A model generated the notes under the pieces. The model did no database searches. It saw nothing but the letters and a program-made list of their open reading frames with translations, and had not been told where the DNA came from. A program made the translations under genes and the position numbers. From positions 62,001-126,000 of the forward strand of contig NZ_FMZQ01000009.1 of the NCBI RefSeq assembly GCF_900102635.1: 64,000 nucleotides of DNA. Reading direction: 5' to 3'. Below, one piece after another: positions 53,034 through 63,675 of this stretch. This DNA comes from Ectopseudomonas chengduensis. GTDB lineage: Bacteria > Pseudomonadota > Gammaproteobacteria > Pseudomonadales > Pseudomonadaceae. Each line of letters begins with the position of its first letter. Position 1 is the stretch's first letter.

Positions 53034-53870
53034 TTATTGCAGCATGCTCATGGCTGCTTCCATGGCAGCGGAGAGGTCTTCGTCGGCCTGCATGTCGACC
53101 TGCGGGTCAAGGCCCAGCTTGGCGAAGGCCGGCACCTTGCTCCAATCCAGCTGGGTGTAGGGGTGCTCGCTGCCCAGGTAGCTCTGCAGTGTGGCGACCT
53201 GGACGATATCAACATAATCGACCTTGGCCGAGTCGCGGGTGAAGTCCAGATACTGGCTCGGCACGATGGCGATGGGTTCGGGAAATTCCCAAGTGCGCAG
53301 GATCTTGTCGCCGATGATCGGGTGAATCTGCTCGATGACATGGTTGAGGCTGATGGAGTCGGCCAGCAGCTCGTTATGCTCTTCGGCGTAGGTGAGGATC
53401 GGCAGCACGCCGATCTGGTGCACCAGGCCGGCGAGCGTAGCCTGGTCCGGCATCAGGCGGGTGTAGTGACGGCACAGCACGTGGCAGATACCGGCGATCT
53501 CGGTGCTCTTGTTCCACACTTCGCGCATCTTGCGGTCGACCACGTCGCTGGTGGCCTGGAACATCTGCTCCATGGCCAGGCCGGTGGCCAGGTTGCAGGT
53601 GTAGTTGATGCCCAGACGGCTGACAGCCATCTGCAGGTCGGTGATTTCCTTGTTGCTGCGCAGCAGCGGGCTGTTGACCACCTTGATGATGCGCGCGGTG
53701 AGGGCGGCGTCGTTACCGATTACCTTACTGATCTGCGGAATCCCCACATCCGGGTCTTCGGCTGCTTCACGCACCCGCAATGCCACCTCGGGCAGGGTGG
53801 GCAGTACCAGCTCATCGTTTTCGATGGCGTGGATCAGTTCCTGTTGGACTTTTTCGGCAAGCTTGCTCAT
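53034..53870 (-). CDS. HDOD-domain signalling protein
   Basis: 278 residues. The HDOD domain covers ~18-215: LPTLPEVALRVREAAEDPDVGIPQISKVIGNDAALTARIIKVVNSPLL is its opening, and LAGLVHQIGVLPILTYAEEH the degenerate HD site. HDOD proteins lack phosphodiesterase activity in most cases and act as scaffolds in stress and motility signalling. C-terminal acidic tail. Transcribed alone, 46 bp from ygfZ. Confidence 0.9.
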   Translation of the reverse strand: MSKLAEKVQQELIHAIENDELVLPTLPEVALRVREAAEDPDVGIPQISKVIGNDAALTARIIKVVNSPLLRSNKEITDLQMAVSRLGINYTCNLATGLAMEQMFQATSDVVDRKMREVWNKSTEIAGICHVLCRHYTRLMPDQATLAGLVHQIGVLPILTYAEEHNELLADSISLNHVIEQIHPIIGDKILRTWEFPEPIAIVPSQYLDFTRDSAKVDYVDIVQVATLQSYLGSEHPYTQLDWSKVPAFAKLGLDPQVDMQADEDLSAAMEAAMSMLQ

Positions 53871-53916
53871 GAAGTAGCTCTCTTAGGCGATCCGAGGCGG
53901 CGCCGGGGAAGTTTAG

Positions 53917-54858
53917 TCAGCGCTGGATTTCCTGGTTGGCATCCAGCTGATAAGGCAGGTCGAGCAGGGTCAGGGGCGGGCCTTCACTGCTGCCGAGATG
54001 AATGCGGCCGTCGTTCACGGCGTCTTCCTGCAATACGGCGAGCAGCTCGATGGCGTCGCCGGCCTGGGCCGCCAGCACCACTTCGCCAACGCTGGAGCCA
54101 TGCACCGGTGAGAACAATTCGACGCCGACGGCCGGTAGCTCTGCAGCGACCAGACGCAGGCGTTGCAGGCGGCGCTTGAGCTTGCCCAGGTACTGCATGC
54201 GCGCGACGATTTCCTGGCCGGTGTAGCAGCCTTTCTTGAAGCTCACGCCGCCGAGGGCCTGCAGGTTGATCATCTGCGGGATGAACAGCTCGCGTGTGGC
54301 GCCGAACACCTGGCCCACGCCCGCACGGACCTGGGCCAGCAACCAGTCGTTCAGTGGCGCCTGCGGCAGTTGAGCGGCCAATTGGGCTTGCAGCTTTGGC
54401 GCTTCCTCTACTGGCGCCCAGAGCTCGGCACGGCCATCGCTCAGGCGTACGGCGAGCAGTTGGCCGGCGCTGGCCAGGGAATCACTGGCGGTGCCCAGTT
54501 GCAGATCGAGTTCGCTCAGCACGGCATCGGCGCCCGCCAGGCCAAAACGGACCCAGGCGGCGCTTTCGTCGCTGAGCTTGGATTTGGAGAACACCGCATA
54601 TTTCTGCAGATCGGCCTGCTGCGACTCGATCAGTTCGCGTGCCATGGCCAGCAGGTAGCCGTCTTCCACCGGGACGATGCGAAAGCTCGACAGCATGCGG
54701 CCCTTGGGCGTGCAGCGGGCGCCAAGGCTGGACTGGCTGGCACTGAGGTAATTGATATTGCAGGTCACTTGGCCCTGCAGGAACTTGGCTGCGTCCGCGC
54801 CGCGTACGGCGAGCAGGCCTTCGTGATCGAGGAGTGTGAAGTAAGCGCTATCGGCCAT
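53917..54858 (-). CDS. ygfZ: Folate-binding YgfZ (Fe-S cluster maintenance)
   Basis: 313 residues. The signature [17 protein letters not shown] contains Cys211, which is conserved in the family. YgfZ/IBA57 proteins bind tetrahydrofolate and assist radical-SAM and other Fe-S enzymes. Divergent from sdhE with ~145 bp between. From memory the gene neighbours sdhE and nadB in P. aeruginosa as here. Confidence 0.93.
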   Translation of the reverse strand: MADSAYFTLLDHEGLLAVRGADAAKFLQGQVTCNINYLSASQSSLGARCTPKGRMLSSFRIVPVEDGYLLAMARELIESQQADLQKYAVFSKSKLSDESAAWVRFGLAGADAVLSELDLQLGTASDSLASAGQLLAVRLSDGRAELWAPVEEAPKLQAQLAAQLPQAPLNDWLLAQVRAGVGQVFGATRELFIPQMINLQALGGVSFKKGCYTGQEIVARMQYLGKLKRRLQRLRLVAAELPAVGVELFSPVHGSSVGEVVLAAQAGDAIELLAVLQEDAVNDGRIHLGSSEGPPLTLLDLPYQLDANQEIQR

Positions 54859-55003
54859 GATGCAAATCGAATCACTGAATAAAGGTCAGGGGCGTCATCA
54901 TAGTGGGCAGGGTGGGGCCTTGTCAGCGCAATTGCGCAGCGTCTCGGTGAACAGCGAGGCAATTCGCCGTTATACTGCCGGCCTTGTTCGAGGAGTCCGT
55001 TGC

Positions 55004-55258
55004 ATGGTTGAGCAAAGTGAACTGAATCGCCTGTTCTGGCATAGCCGCCGTGGCATGCTGGAGCTGGACGTGCTGCTGGTGCCTTTCGTCAAGGAGGTAT
55101 ACCCGAGCCTGGATGCCGAGAACCAGGCGCGCTATCGCAAGCTGCTGGAGTGCGAGGATCAGGACATGTTCGGCTGGTTCATGCAGCGCGGCGAGCCCGA
55201 GGATGCCGACCTGCGCCATATCGTGCGCATGATCCTGGACCGTGTCCAACCCAAGTGA
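55004..55258 (+). CDS. sdhE: FAD assembly factor SdhE
   Basis: 84 residues. [22 protein letters not shown] contains the RGxxExD segment that contacts FAD-bearing SdhA. SdhE promotes covalent flavinylation of succinate dehydrogenase. The ATG at 55004 has GAGGAG 8-9 nt upstream. It overlaps the YgfX gene by 17 bp. Confidence 0.95.
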   Translation: MVEQSELNRLFWHSRRGMLELDVLLVPFVKEVYPSLDAENQARYRKLLECEDQDMFGWFMQRGEPEDADLRHIVRMILDRVQPK

Positions 55259-55709
55259 TGCCTTCGAGTGCCGTTGGCAGCCGTCACGCTGGCTGCTGAG
55301 GCTCTACCTGTCGGTCCAGGCGCTGGCCCTGCTGGCGCCGTGGCTGGCCGACATTCCCATGTGGTCTAAGCTGCTGTCACTCGTGGCGTGCCTGGCACAC
55401 GCCGCCTGGGTGCTACCGCGACACGTCCTGCTGACTGCGCCACGGGCCATCACGGGTTTGCGCCGTGATGGATTCGGCTGGCATCTATATAGCGTTGCGG
55501 CAGGCTGGCAGGCGGTGCAACTGCGCCCGGACAGTCTGGCGTTGCCGCGGGTGGTGGTGCTGCGCTATCGCCTGCCAGGCCAGCGTTTCAGTCGCGGGCT
55601 GTGCATCGCCCGCGATGCGCTGGCGCCCGAGCAGCACCGGCGCCTGCGCTTGCGTCTGAAGTTCAGCCGACGGCGCTGGGCTGAGCCTGGTACGTCGGCG
55701 TCAGAATAG
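55242..55709 (+). CDS. YgfX-family membrane protein
   Basis: 155 residues starting at GTG 55242, inside sdhE. Two hydrophobic helices near the N-terminus ([34 protein letters not shown]), then a soluble domain rich in Arg, as in YgfX (CptA), the partner gene of SdhE/YgfY in E. coli, where the pair has been described as a toxin-antitoxin or as an SdhE accessory. Its last 47 bp overlap nadB tail to tail. Confidence 0.85.
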   Translation: MSNPSDAFECRWQPSRWLLRLYLSVQALALLAPWLADIPMWSKLLSLVACLAHAAWVLPRHVLLTAPRAITGLRRDGFGWHLYSVAAGWQAVQLRPDSLALPRVVVLRYRLPGQRFSRGLCIARDALAPEQHRRLRLRLKFSRRRWAEPGTSASE

Positions 55710-57294
55710 TGTCGCGGGCTTCGGCCAACTGCTCGGGGTAGTCGAGGGTGTAGTGCAGCCCGCGGCTTTCATGACGCTGCATGGCCGAGCGGATCATCAG
55801 CTCGGCGACCAGTGCGAGGTTGCGCAGCTCGATCAAATCGCGACTGACCTTGTAGTTGCTGTAGAACTCGTCGATCTCGTCCAGCAGCAGGCGCACCCGG
55901 TGTTGCGCGCGCTGCAGACGCTTGTTGGTGCGCACGATGCCGACGTAGTCCCACATGAAACGCCGCAGCTCATCCCAGTTGTGGGCGATGATCACGTCCT
56001 CGTCGGAGTCGGTCACCTGGCTGGCGTCCCAGTCTGGGAGGTTGGTGGGCATGCCGATAGTGTCCAGCTGCTCGACGATATCGGCGCAGGCTGAGCGCGC
56101 ATAAACGAAGCATTCGAGCAGCGAATTGCTGGCCATGCGGTTGGCGCCATGCAGGCCGGTGAAGCTGGTTTCGCCAATGGCGTAGAGGCCGGGCACGTCG
56201 GTGCGGCCATGCTGGTCGACCACCACGCCACCGCAGGTGTAATGCGCCGCCGGCACCACCGGGATGGGCTGCTTGGTGATGTCGATGCCAAAGCCCAGGC
56301 AGCGTTCGTAGACGGTGGGGAAATGACTCTTGATGAATTCGGCCGGCTTGTGACTGATGTCCAGGTACACGCAGTCGACACCCAGGCGCTTCATTTCATG
56401 GTCGATGGCGCGGGCAACGATATCGCGTGGTGCCAGTTCGGCGCGCTCATCGAAACGCTGCATGAAGCGTTCGCCATTGGGCAGCTTGAGCAGGCCGCCT
56501 TCGCCACGCACGGCTTCGGTGATCAGGAAGCTCTTGGCCTGCGGGTGATACAGGCAGGTAGGGTGGAACTGGTTGAACTCCAGGTTGCCGACGCGACAGC
56601 CGGCACGCCAGGCCATGGCGATGCCATCGCCACAGGCGCCGTCGGGGTTGCTGGTATAAAGGTAGACCTTGGCCGCGCCGCCGGTGGCGAGAATCACGAA
56701 GCGCGCGCTGAAGGTGTCCACTTCACCGCGGTCACGATCCAGTACGTAAGCGCCCAGGCAGCGCTCGCCATCCAGGCCGAGCTTGCGCTCGGTAATCAGG
56801 TCGACGGCGACGCGCTGCTCCAGCAGCTCGATGTTCGGGCGTTGTCGGGCCTGCTCCAGCAGGGTATTGAAAATTGCCGCGCCGGTCGCGTCGGCGGCGT
56901 GGATGATGCGCCGATGGCTGTGGCCGCCCTCGCGGGTCAGATGGAACTCGAAGCCGCCGTCCTCGCGCGCGGTTTCATCGTCTCGGGTGAAGGGGACGCC
57001 CTGATCGATCAGCCACTGGATGGCCTCGCGGCTGTGTTCTACGGTGAAACGCACGGCGTCTTCGCTGCACAGACCGGCACCGGCGTTGAGGGTGTCGGCG
57101 ACGTGTGATTCGACCGTGTCGGTATCGTCCAGAACGGCTGCCACGCCACCTTGCGCCCAGTAGGTCGAGCCATTGGCCAGCTTGCCTTTGCTCAATACCG
57201 CGATGCGCAGATGGGAAGGTAGGGTGAGGGCGAGCGTCAGGCCTGCGGCGCCGCTGCCGATGACCAGAACATCGTGCTGGAAGTGTTGGCTCAT
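55663..57294 (-). CDS. nadB: L-aspartate oxidase NadB
   Basis: 543 residues. It oxidises L-aspartate to iminoaspartate with FAD, the first step of de novo NAD synthesis. FAD motif [15 protein letters not shown] (~10-25); substrate-side segments [35 protein letters not shown] and [13 protein letters not shown]-terminal helical region with [10 protein letters not shown]. Starts at the ATG at 57294, divergent from algU. Confidence 0.97.
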   Translation of the reverse strand: MSQHFQHDVLVIGSGAAGLTLALTLPSHLRIAVLSKGKLANGSTYWAQGGVAAVLDDTDTVESHVADTLNAGAGLCSEDAVRFTVEHSREAIQWLIDQGVPFTRDDETAREDGGFEFHLTREGGHSHRRIIHAADATGAAIFNTLLEQARQRPNIELLEQRVAVDLITERKLGLDGERCLGAYVLDRDRGEVDTFSARFVILATGGAAKVYLYTSNPDGACGDGIAMAWRAGCRVGNLEFNQFHPTCLYHPQAKSFLITEAVRGEGGLLKLPNGERFMQRFDERAELAPRDIVARAIDHEMKRLGVDCVYLDISHKPAEFIKSHFPTVYERCLGFGIDITKQPIPVVPAAHYTCGGVVVDQHGRTDVPGLYAIGETSFTGLHGANRMASNSLLECFVYARSACADIVEQLDTIGMPTNLPDWDASQVTDSDEDVIIAHNWDELRRFMWDYVGIVRTNKRLQRAQHRVRLLLDEIDEFYSNYKVSRDLIELRNLALVAELMIRSAMQRHESRGLHYTLDYPEQLAEARDTILTPTYQAQPSAVG

Positions 57295-57380
57295 GTCCGA
57301 GTTCCGCGTGAAAGCGAGCCCTAGTATATAGAGAGGGGCAGCGGCACAATAGGTGGCTTATGACCGACCGCCGTGCTCGG

Positions 57381-57408
57381 GAACTTTCTTAGTCGTTAAG
57401 GTTCCATA
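57381..57408 (+). promoter_or_regulatory. AlgU (sigma-E-type) promoter, upstream
   Basis: GAACTT (57381-57386), 16 bp, then TCCATA (57403-57408), matching the AlgU consensus of GAACTT-N16-TCnnA. It resembles the autoregulated algU P1 of P. aeruginosa. Confidence 0.75.
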
Positions 57409-57574
57409 GAGGGTCGCCCATATAAGGGAGAGCGCTTGCGCGTGCCTGCATCTGAAGTCAGCGGAGGGTGTGGAAATGAGCGGCGATAAGATTATTTGCG
57501 CGAGCGGAAATGTTCCGCTGGCGCCATTCCAGGCAGAGGGAAGAAAACTCTGCGGGAAGCTTGCTTGGAGGGGA

Positions 57575-57602
57575 GAACTTTTGCGTAAGACCCGAGTCTA
57601 TC
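57575..57602 (+). promoter_or_regulatory. AlgU (sigma-E-type) promoter, proximal
   Basis: GAACTT (57575-57580), 16 bp, then TCTATC (57597-57602), 59 bp before the algU ATG. It resembles the second AlgU-dependent promoter (P3) of the P. aeruginosa locus. Confidence 0.7.
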
Positions 57603-57660
57603 TTGGCAAGCTGATTCGCTTACGGGCGCAGACCTCCTCCGGGCGTTATGAGGAGAGTGC

Positions 57661-58242
57661 ATGCTAACCCAGGAAGATGATCAGCAGCTGGTCGAGCGAG
57701 TGCAGCGTGGTGACAAGCGTGCCTTCGATCTGTTGGTGCTGAAGTATCAGCACAAGATCCTCGGTTTGATCGTGCGATTCGTGCACGACACCCACGAGGC
57801 TCAGGACGTCGCTCAGGAGGCTTTCGTAAAAGCCTACCGAGCGCTTGGAAACTTTCGCGGTGACAGCGCGTTCTATACATGGCTGTACCGCATCGCCATC
57901 AACACGGCGAAGAATTATCTGGTGTCACGCGGTCGGCGGCCGCCAGATAGTGATGTCAGTAGCGACGACGCGGAGTTCTATGACGGCGACCACGGCCTCA
58001 AGGACATCGAGTCACCGGAGCGGGCATTGCTGCGCGACGAGATCGAAGCCACCGTGCATCGAACCATCGCCCAGTTGCCGGATGATTTGCGCACGGCCCT
58101 GACCCTGCGTGAGTTCGAAGGCTTGAGTTACGAGGACATTGCCGGCGTCATGCAGTGTCCGGTAGGTACGGTGCGTTCGCGGATCTTCCGGGCGCGTGAG
58201 GCAATTGATAAGTCCCTGCAGCCTCTGTTGCAGGAAACCTAA
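57661..58242 (+). CDS. algU: Extracytoplasmic sigma factor AlgU (RpoE)
   Basis: 193 residues, the length of the P. aeruginosa protein. Region 2 covers ~20-95 (FDLLVLKYQHKILGLIVRFVHD; EAFVKAYRALGNFRGDSAFYTWLYRIAINTAKNYL) and region 4 ~130-185 (LREFEGLSYEDIAGVMQCPVGTVRSRIFRARE). It directs transcription of alginate, envelope-stress and osmotic-stress genes. Two sigma-E-type promoters upstream indicate autoregulation. mucA follows at 30 bp. Confidence 0.98.
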   Translation: MLTQEDDQQLVERVQRGDKRAFDLLVLKYQHKILGLIVRFVHDTHEAQDVAQEAFVKAYRALGNFRGDSAFYTWLYRIAINTAKNYLVSRGRRPPDSDVSSDDAEFYDGDHGLKDIESPERALLRDEIEATVHRTIAQLPDDLRTALTLREFEGLSYEDIAGVMQCPVGTVRSRIFRAREAIDKSLQPLLQET

Positions 58243-58272
58243 GGCAGCGGCGACAGCCAAGAGAGGAACACC

Positions 58273-58845
58273 ATGAGTCGTGAAACCCTGCAGGAATCGC
58301 TGTCCGCGGTGATGGATAACGAAGCGGACGAACTGGAACTGCGGCGTGTGCTAACAGCCAGCGATGATGGCGAGCTGCGTGGCACCTGGTCGCGTTACCA
58401 GCTCGCCCGTGCAGCCATGCATCGTGAGCTGGTGGTGCCGCATCTGGACATCGCATCTGCGGTTTCCACGGCGCTGGCCGACGAAGCCGTCCCGGCACGC
58501 AAGACGCCGATCTGGCGTAGTGTCGGGCGCGTAGCCGTCGCAGCATCGGTAACCGTTGCAGTGCTGGCGGGTGTGCGCTTCTACAACCAGGATGACCTGA
58601 GCGGCGCCCAATTGGCCCAGCAGGAGGCTTCTCCGGTACTCTCGGTACCGCAGGTGCAAGGTCCTGCGCTGCTCGCTGGTTACAACAGCAGCGAGGAAGC
58701 CGGCGAAGCCGCCGAAGCTGGCACTGCCAACTGGCATGAGCAGCGCTTGCCGAACTACCTGCGTCAACATGCGCAGGAAGCCGTGATGGGTACCGGTGAA
58801 ACCGCTCTGCCTTATGCTCGGGCTGCAAGTCTGGAAAACCGCTAA
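58273..58845 (+). CDS. mucA: Anti-sigma factor MucA
   Basis: 190 residues. Residues 1-78 bind AlgU in the cytoplasm (VMDNEADELELRRVL; WSRYQLARAAMH). One membrane helix at ~84-103, then a periplasmic part that MucB protects and AlgW cleaves. The frame is intact with no frameshift, so this copy should be functional and the strain non-mucoid unless other mutations exist. Confidence 0.96.
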   Translation: MSRETLQESLSAVMDNEADELELRRVLTASDDGELRGTWSRYQLARAAMHRELVVPHLDIASAVSTALADEAVPARKTPIWRSVGRVAVAASVTVAVLAGVRFYNQDDLSGAQLAQQEASPVLSVPQVQGPALLAGYNSSEEAGEAAEAGTANWHEQRLPNYLRQHAQEAVMGTGETALPYARAASLENR

Positions 58846-58860
58846 GCGCTGAGGAGTCAC

Positions 58861-59808
58861 ATGCGCGCGATTCCCCTCTACCTTCTCGGTGGTCTGCTGG
58901 CGTTGCCGGTTCAGGCCTCCGAGGTGCAAGACTTGCTCGGGCGCCTCGCTGCGGCAGAGCGCCAGCAAAGCTTCCAGGGCACGTTCATCTATGAGCGCAA
59001 TGGAAGTTTCTCCACCCATGCCGTGTGGCATCGGGTAGAGGAGGGGGGCGAAGTTCGCGAGCGCCTTCTGCAGCTCGATGGGCCTGCCCAGGAGGTGCTC
59101 AAAGTCGATGGTCAGGCTCAGTGCGTCACTGGCGCGTTGGCTGACCAGGTCAGTGAAGGGCAGGCTTGGCCTGCTCGCCAGTTGGCTGTCGAGCAGTTGA
59201 ACAACTGGTATGACATTCGTGTCGTGGGTCAGTCGCGCATCGCCAATCGTCCGGCAGTCGTTCTGGTGCTGGCGCCCAAGGACCAGCATCGCTACGGCTT
59301 CGAATTGCACCTGGATCGGGAGACCGGTCTGCCGTTGAAATCCCTCCTGTTGAACGAGCGTGGCCAGCTTCTGGAACGCTTCCAGTTCGCTCAGCTGGAT
59401 ACCTCTGTACCCGCTGAAAATGCCATGCAGCCGAGTTCGAGCTGCAGGCCGGTGCGTTTTCGTGCTGCCGACAGCATGGCTGAAGGTACCTGGCGATCCG
59501 ACTGGCTGCCGCCGGGCTTTACTCTGACTACTGCGCAGGTGCGCCGCGCGCCTTCCGCTGATGATCCCGTCACCTACCTGATGTACGGCGATGGACTGGC
59601 GCGATTCTCGGTTTTTCTCGAACCCCTGAAAGGTCGCGTCGTCGAGGATGCGCGCAGTCAGCTGGGCCCAACCGTCGCGGTTTCGCGGCGGATGAGTACC
59701 GACTCTGGTGACGTCATGGTGACCGTGGTAGGTGAGATTCCCTTGGGGACCGCCGAACGCATCGCCCTGTCAATGCGCGCCGGAGTGCCCGAACAGGCTA
59801 GCCCATGA
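58861..59808 (+). CDS. mucB: Sigma-E regulator MucB (RseB family)
   Basis: 315 residues with a signal peptide ending at ~20 (GLLALPVQASE). It is the periplasmic protein that binds the MucA tail and blocks its proteolysis. Family segments: QQSFQGTFIYERNGSFSTHAVWHRV, FELHLDRETGLPLKS and DGLARFSVFLEP. Overlaps mucC by 4 bp (ATGA). Confidence 0.96.
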   Translation: MRAIPLYLLGGLLALPVQASEVQDLLGRLAAAERQQSFQGTFIYERNGSFSTHAVWHRVEEGGEVRERLLQLDGPAQEVLKVDGQAQCVTGALADQVSEGQAWPARQLAVEQLNNWYDIRVVGQSRIANRPAVVLVLAPKDQHRYGFELHLDRETGLPLKSLLLNERGQLLERFQFAQLDTSVPAENAMQPSSSCRPVRFRAADSMAEGTWRSDWLPPGFTLTTAQVRRAPSADDPVTYLMYGDGLARFSVFLEPLKGRVVEDARSQLGPTVAVSRRMSTDSGDVMVTVVGEIPLGTAERIALSMRAGVPEQASP

Positions 59809-60260
59809 TCGAGGAGCAGGGGCGTGTAGTGGCGCTCGAGCCCGGCGCTGTCTGGGTCGAGACGCTGCGCAAGAGCACCTGCTCCAGTTGTTCGGCCAAT
59901 GCCGCCTGTGGTCAGGGCCTGATGGATCGTCTTGGTGTAGGGCGGCAGCGCGGTTATGTGCGCGCGCTCAGTCAAATGCAGCTGGCGGTTGGCGATAGCG
60001 TGATCATCGGTGTGCGCGAAGATTTGCTGGTGCGTAGTTCTCTGCTGGTTTATCTGCTTCCGCTTCTGGGTCTGTTTGCCGCTGCGTTGCTGGCGGACGG
60101 TCTAGGTCTTTCCGAACCTCTGGTGATCCTGGCAGGCCTGAGTGGCCTGTTCGCCAGTTGGCTGATGGTTCGCTGGCGCGCCGCTCGCGTTGCCGAGAAC
60201 CCCTTATTGCAGCCCGTTGTCCTACGTACGCTGCTGGCTACTTTGCCAGCGGCCGGTTGA
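59805..60260 (+). CDS. mucC: MucC (RseC/SoxR-reducer family)
   Basis: 151 residues. An N-terminal cysteine cluster (CSSCSANAACGQG) precedes two hydrophobic helices (~77-97 and ~100-118). This matches the RseC/MucC family, linked in other bacteria to reduction of SoxR and to alginate regulation. Coupled to mucB by the ATGA overlap. Confidence 0.93.
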   Translation: MIEEQGRVVALEPGAVWVETLRKSTCSSCSANAACGQGLMDRLGVGRQRGYVRALSQMQLAVGDSVIIGVREDLLVRSSLLVYLLPLLGLFAAALLADGLGLSEPLVILAGLSGLFASWLMVRWRAARVAENPLLQPVVLRTLLATLPAAG

Positions 60261-60295
60261 GAGTGTCCGAGTTTTACATGGGGAGTGGTAGTTCG

Positions 60296-61720
60296 ATGAG
60301 AAAACTCAAGTCCATTGCGCCGTTGTTGGCGGTTGCCTTGCTCTGGGGGCAAAGTCTGCTGGCTCAGGCCAGCCTGCCTGATTTCACCGATCTGGTAGAA
60401 GAGGCCTCGCCTGCGGTGGTCAATATCAGTACCCGCCAGAAGATGCCCGAGCGCGCCGTTGCCGGGCAGCCGGGCTTGCCTGATCTGGAAGGGCTGCCGC
60501 CGATGTTCCGCGAGTTCTTCGAGCGCAGCATCCCACAGATTCCGCGTAATCCGGGTGGTCGCCAGCGCGAAGCGCAGTCGCTGGGTTCCGGTTTCATCAT
60601 CTCGCCGGACGGCTACATCATGACCAACAATCATGTGGTCGCCGATGCCGATGAAATCATCGTGCGTCTGTCTGATCGCAGCGAGCTGGAAGCCAAATTG
60701 ATTGGTGCCGATCCGCGTAGCGACGTCGCGTTGCTCAAGGTCGAGGGCAAGGACCTGCCTGTGGTGCGTCTGGGTAAGGCAGATGACCTGAAGGTCGGCG
60801 AGTGGGTGCTGGCCATTGGTTCACCCTTCGGCTTCGATCACTCGGTGACGGCAGGGATCGTCAGCGCCAAGGGGCGTAACCTGCCGAGCGACAGCTACGT
60901 ACCGTTCATCCAGACCGATGTGGCTATCAACCCGGGCAACTCTGGCGGCCCACTGTTCAACCTGCAAGGTGAGGTGGTGGGCATCAATTCGCAGATCTTC
61001 ACCCGTTCCGGCGGTTTCATGGGGCTGTCCTTTGCCATCCCGATGGAAGTGGCCATGCAGGTGGCCGACCAGCTCAAGGCTGATGGCAAGGTGACCCGCG
61101 GCTGGCTCGGCGTGGTGATTCAGGAAGTGAACAAGGATCTGGCCGAGTCTTTCGGTCTGGACAAGCCGGCTGGCGCGCTGGTCGCGCAAGTGCTTGAAGA
61201 TGGTCCGGCGGACAAGGGCGGTCTGCAGGTAGGTGATGTGATTCTCAGCCTCGATGGCAAGCCGATCGTCATGTCGGCTGACCTGCCGCACCTCGTGGGG
61301 GGGCTGAAGCCGGGTGAGAAAGCCGAGCTGGATGTCGTGCGTGATGGCTCGCGCAAGAAACTTAACGTCACCGTCGGTACGTTGCCGGAGGAAGGCCAGG
61401 AACTGGCGTCGTCCGGTTCGGCGCAGGGTGGCGAGCGCAGCAACAACCGCCTGGGTGTCACGGTGGTGGAGCTGACTGCCGAGCAGAAGAAAGGCCTCGA
61501 CCTCAAGGGCGGGGTTGTAGTCAAGGAAGTGCTCAATGGTCCTGCGGCCATGATCGGCCTGCGTCCTGGTGACGTGATCACGCACCTGAACAATCAGGCC
61601 ATTGACTCCATCAGCGCCTTCACTCAGGTGGCGCAGGATCTGCCGAAGAATCGTTCGGTGTCCATGCGGGTGCTACGTCAGGGGCGTGCCAGCTTCATCA
61701 CCTTCAAGCTGGCTGAGTAA
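60296..61720 (+). CDS. mucD: Periplasmic serine protease MucD (DegP/HtrA family)
   Basis: 474 residues from the ATG at 60296, which starts the signal peptide; the longer frame lies in mucC. The catalytic triad is His113 (NNHVVAD), Asp143 (RSDVALL) and Ser216 (NPGNSGGPLF). Two PDZ domains follow, with GWLGVVIQEVNKDLAESF and NNRLGVTVVELTAEQK. It degrades misfolded envelope proteins and dampens AlgU signalling. Confidence 0.96.
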   Translation: MRKLKSIAPLLAVALLWGQSLLAQASLPDFTDLVEEASPAVVNISTRQKMPERAVAGQPGLPDLEGLPPMFREFFERSIPQIPRNPGGRQREAQSLGSGFIISPDGYIMTNNHVVADADEIIVRLSDRSELEAKLIGADPRSDVALLKVEGKDLPVVRLGKADDLKVGEWVLAIGSPFGFDHSVTAGIVSAKGRNLPSDSYVPFIQTDVAINPGNSGGPLFNLQGEVVGINSQIFTRSGGFMGLSFAIPMEVAMQVADQLKADGKVTRGWLGVVIQEVNKDLAESFGLDKPAGALVAQVLEDGPADKGGLQVGDVILSLDGKPIVMSADLPHLVGGLKPGEKAELDVVRDGSRKKLNVTVGTLPEEGQELASSGSAQGGERSNNRLGVTVVELTAEQKKGLDLKGGVVVKEVLNGPAAMIGLRPGDVITHLNNQAIDSISAFTQVAQDLPKNRSVSMRVLRQGRASFITFKLAE

Positions 61721-61732
61721 CCCAGGTACGTT

Positions 61733-61761
61733 GAAGGGGGCGCTTTCGGGCGCCCTTCTTC
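61733..61761 (+). terminator. Weak terminator after mucD
   Basis: GGGCGC (61737-61742) and GCGCCC (61750-61755) form a 6-bp stem with flanking AAGG/CTT, then TTCTTCG. It could separate the muc genes from lepA. Confidence 0.5.
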
Positions 61762-61869
61762 GTATCTGCACCAGCGCTGTGCAGACGTGACGCCGTCGCG
61801 AGGGATCGGGTACAATCCGCGGCTATTTTCGGCAAGCGTCTTGCCCGTGCCTTCTTTGAGTGTTGATCT

Positions 61870-63669
61870 GTGAGTGACCTGAGTCATATCCGCAATTTTT
61901 CCATCATTGCCCACATTGACCACGGCAAGTCCACCTTGGCTGACCGTTTCATCCAGATGTGCGGCGGTCTCACCGCGCGTGAAATGGAGGCTCAGGTCCT
62001 GGACTCCATGGATCTGGAGCGTGAGCGCGGCATCACCATCAAGGCCCACAGCGTCACCCTTCACTACAAGGCGCAGGACGGCAAAACCTATCAGCTGAAC
62101 TTCATCGATACCCCCGGTCACGTCGACTTCACCTACGAAGTCTCGCGTTCGCTGGCGGCGTGCGAAGGTGCGCTGCTGGTGGTCGATGCCGGTCAGGGCG
62201 TCGAGGCGCAATCGGTTGCCAACTGCTACACCGCCATCGAGCAGGGCCTTGAGGTCATGCCGGTGCTGAACAAGATGGACCTGCCGCAGGCCGATCCGGA
62301 CCGCGTCAAGGACGAGATCGAGAAGATCATCGGCATCGACGCCACCGACGCCGTGGCCTGCAGCGCCAAGAGCGGCATGGGCGTGGACGAGGTGCTCGAG
62401 CGCCTGGTGCACACGATTCCTGCCCCGACTGGCGATATCGAAGCACCGCTACAGGCGCTGATCATCGACTCCTGGTTCGACAACTACCTGGGCGTGGTCT
62501 CGCTGGTGCGTGTGCGTCATGGCCGAGTGAAGAAGGGCGACAAGATCCTGGTCAAGTCCACCGGCAAGGTGCACCTGGTCGACAGCGTTGGTGTCTTCAC
62601 GCCGAAACACACCGCTACTGCTGATCTGAAAGCCGGTGAAGTAGGCTTCATCATCGCCAGCATCAAGGACATTCATGGTGCGCCGGTGGGTGACACCCTG
62701 ACCCTGTCCTCGACCCCCGAGGTCGAGGTGCTGCCAGGCTTCAAGAGAATCCAGCCGCAGGTCTACGCCGGCCTGTTCCCGGTCAGCTCCGACGACTTCG
62801 AGGACTTCCGCGACGCCCTGCAGAAGCTGACCCTCAACGACTCGTCGTTGCAGTACGCGCCGGAAAGCTCCGATGCCCTGGGTTTCGGCTTCCGTTGCGG
62901 CTTCCTCGGCATGCTGCACATGGAAATCATCCAGGAACGTCTGGAGCGCGAGTACGACCTCGACCTGATCACCACCGCGCCGAGCGTGATCTACGAACTG
63001 GAACTCAAGACCGGCGAAACCATCGTCGTCGACAACCCCTCCAAGCTACCGGACGCTTCGTCCGTCGCCGATTTTCGCGAGCCGATCGTCAACGCGACCA
63101 TCCTGGTACCGCAGGAACATCTGGGTAACGTCATCACCCTGTGCATCGAGAAGCGCGGCGTGCAACGCGACATGCAGTTCCTCGGCAGCCAGGTACAAGT
63201 GCGCTACGACATGCCGATGAACGAAGTGGTGCTGGACTTCTTCGACAAGCTCAAGTCCACCAGCCGCGGCTATGCGTCGCTGGACTATCATTTCGATCGC
63301 TACCAGTCCGCCAACCTGGTCAAGCTGGATGTACTGATCAACGGCGACAAGGTCGATGCCCTGGCATTGATCGTGCACCGCGATAACGCCGCCTACAAAG
63401 GCCGTGCGTTGACCGAGAAGATGAAGGAACTGATTCCTCGGCAGATGTTCGACGTGGCGATCCAGGCAGCCATTGGCGGCCAGATCATCGCGCGGACCAC
63501 TGTCAAGGCGCTCAGAAAGAACGTACTGGCCAAGTGTTACGGTGGCGACGTGAGCCGTAAGAAGAAGCTGCTGGAGAAGCAGAAGGCCGGTAAGAAACGC
63601 ATGAAGCAGGTCGGCAACGTGGAAATTCCACAAGAAGCCTTCCTTGCCGTGCTCAGGTTGGATAGCTAA
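61870..63669 (+). CDS. lepA: Elongation factor 4, LepA
   Basis: 599 residues starting at GTG 61870. The GTPase domain has [12 protein letters not shown] (~15-26), DTPGHVDF and NKMDLPQAD, followed by the EF-G-like domains and the LepA-specific C-terminal domain ([28 protein letters not shown]). LepA acts on the ribosome, aiding assembly or back-translocation. Confidence 0.98.
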   Translation: MSDLSHIRNFSIIAHIDHGKSTLADRFIQMCGGLTAREMEAQVLDSMDLERERGITIKAHSVTLHYKAQDGKTYQLNFIDTPGHVDFTYEVSRSLAACEGALLVVDAGQGVEAQSVANCYTAIEQGLEVMPVLNKMDLPQADPDRVKDEIEKIIGIDATDAVACSAKSGMGVDEVLERLVHTIPAPTGDIEAPLQALIIDSWFDNYLGVVSLVRVRHGRVKKGDKILVKSTGKVHLVDSVGVFTPKHTATADLKAGEVGFIIASIKDIHGAPVGDTLTLSSTPEVEVLPGFKRIQPQVYAGLFPVSSDDFEDFRDALQKLTLNDSSLQYAPESSDALGFGFRCGFLGMLHMEIIQERLEREYDLDLITTAPSVIYELELKTGETIVVDNPSKLPDASSVADFREPIVNATILVPQEHLGNVITLCIEKRGVQRDMQFLGSQVQVRYDMPMNEVVLDFFDKLKSTSRGYASLDYHFDRYQSANLVKLDVLINGDKVDALALIVHRDNAAYKGRALTEKMKELIPRQMFDVAIQAAIGGQIIARTTVKALRKNVLAKCYGGDVSRKKKLLEKQKAGKKRMKQVGNVEIPQEAFLAVLRLDS

Positions 63670-63675
63670 GGCTCT

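Noticed and set aside
57470..57667. 65-residue ORF in the algU leader
   Set aside because: The proximal sigma-E-type promoter lies inside it and its end overlaps the algU start; it reads as leader RNA, not a gene.
58273..58845. Possible mucA frameshift as in mucoid isolates
   Set aside because: The frame is open for 190 residues through the membrane helix and periplasmic part.
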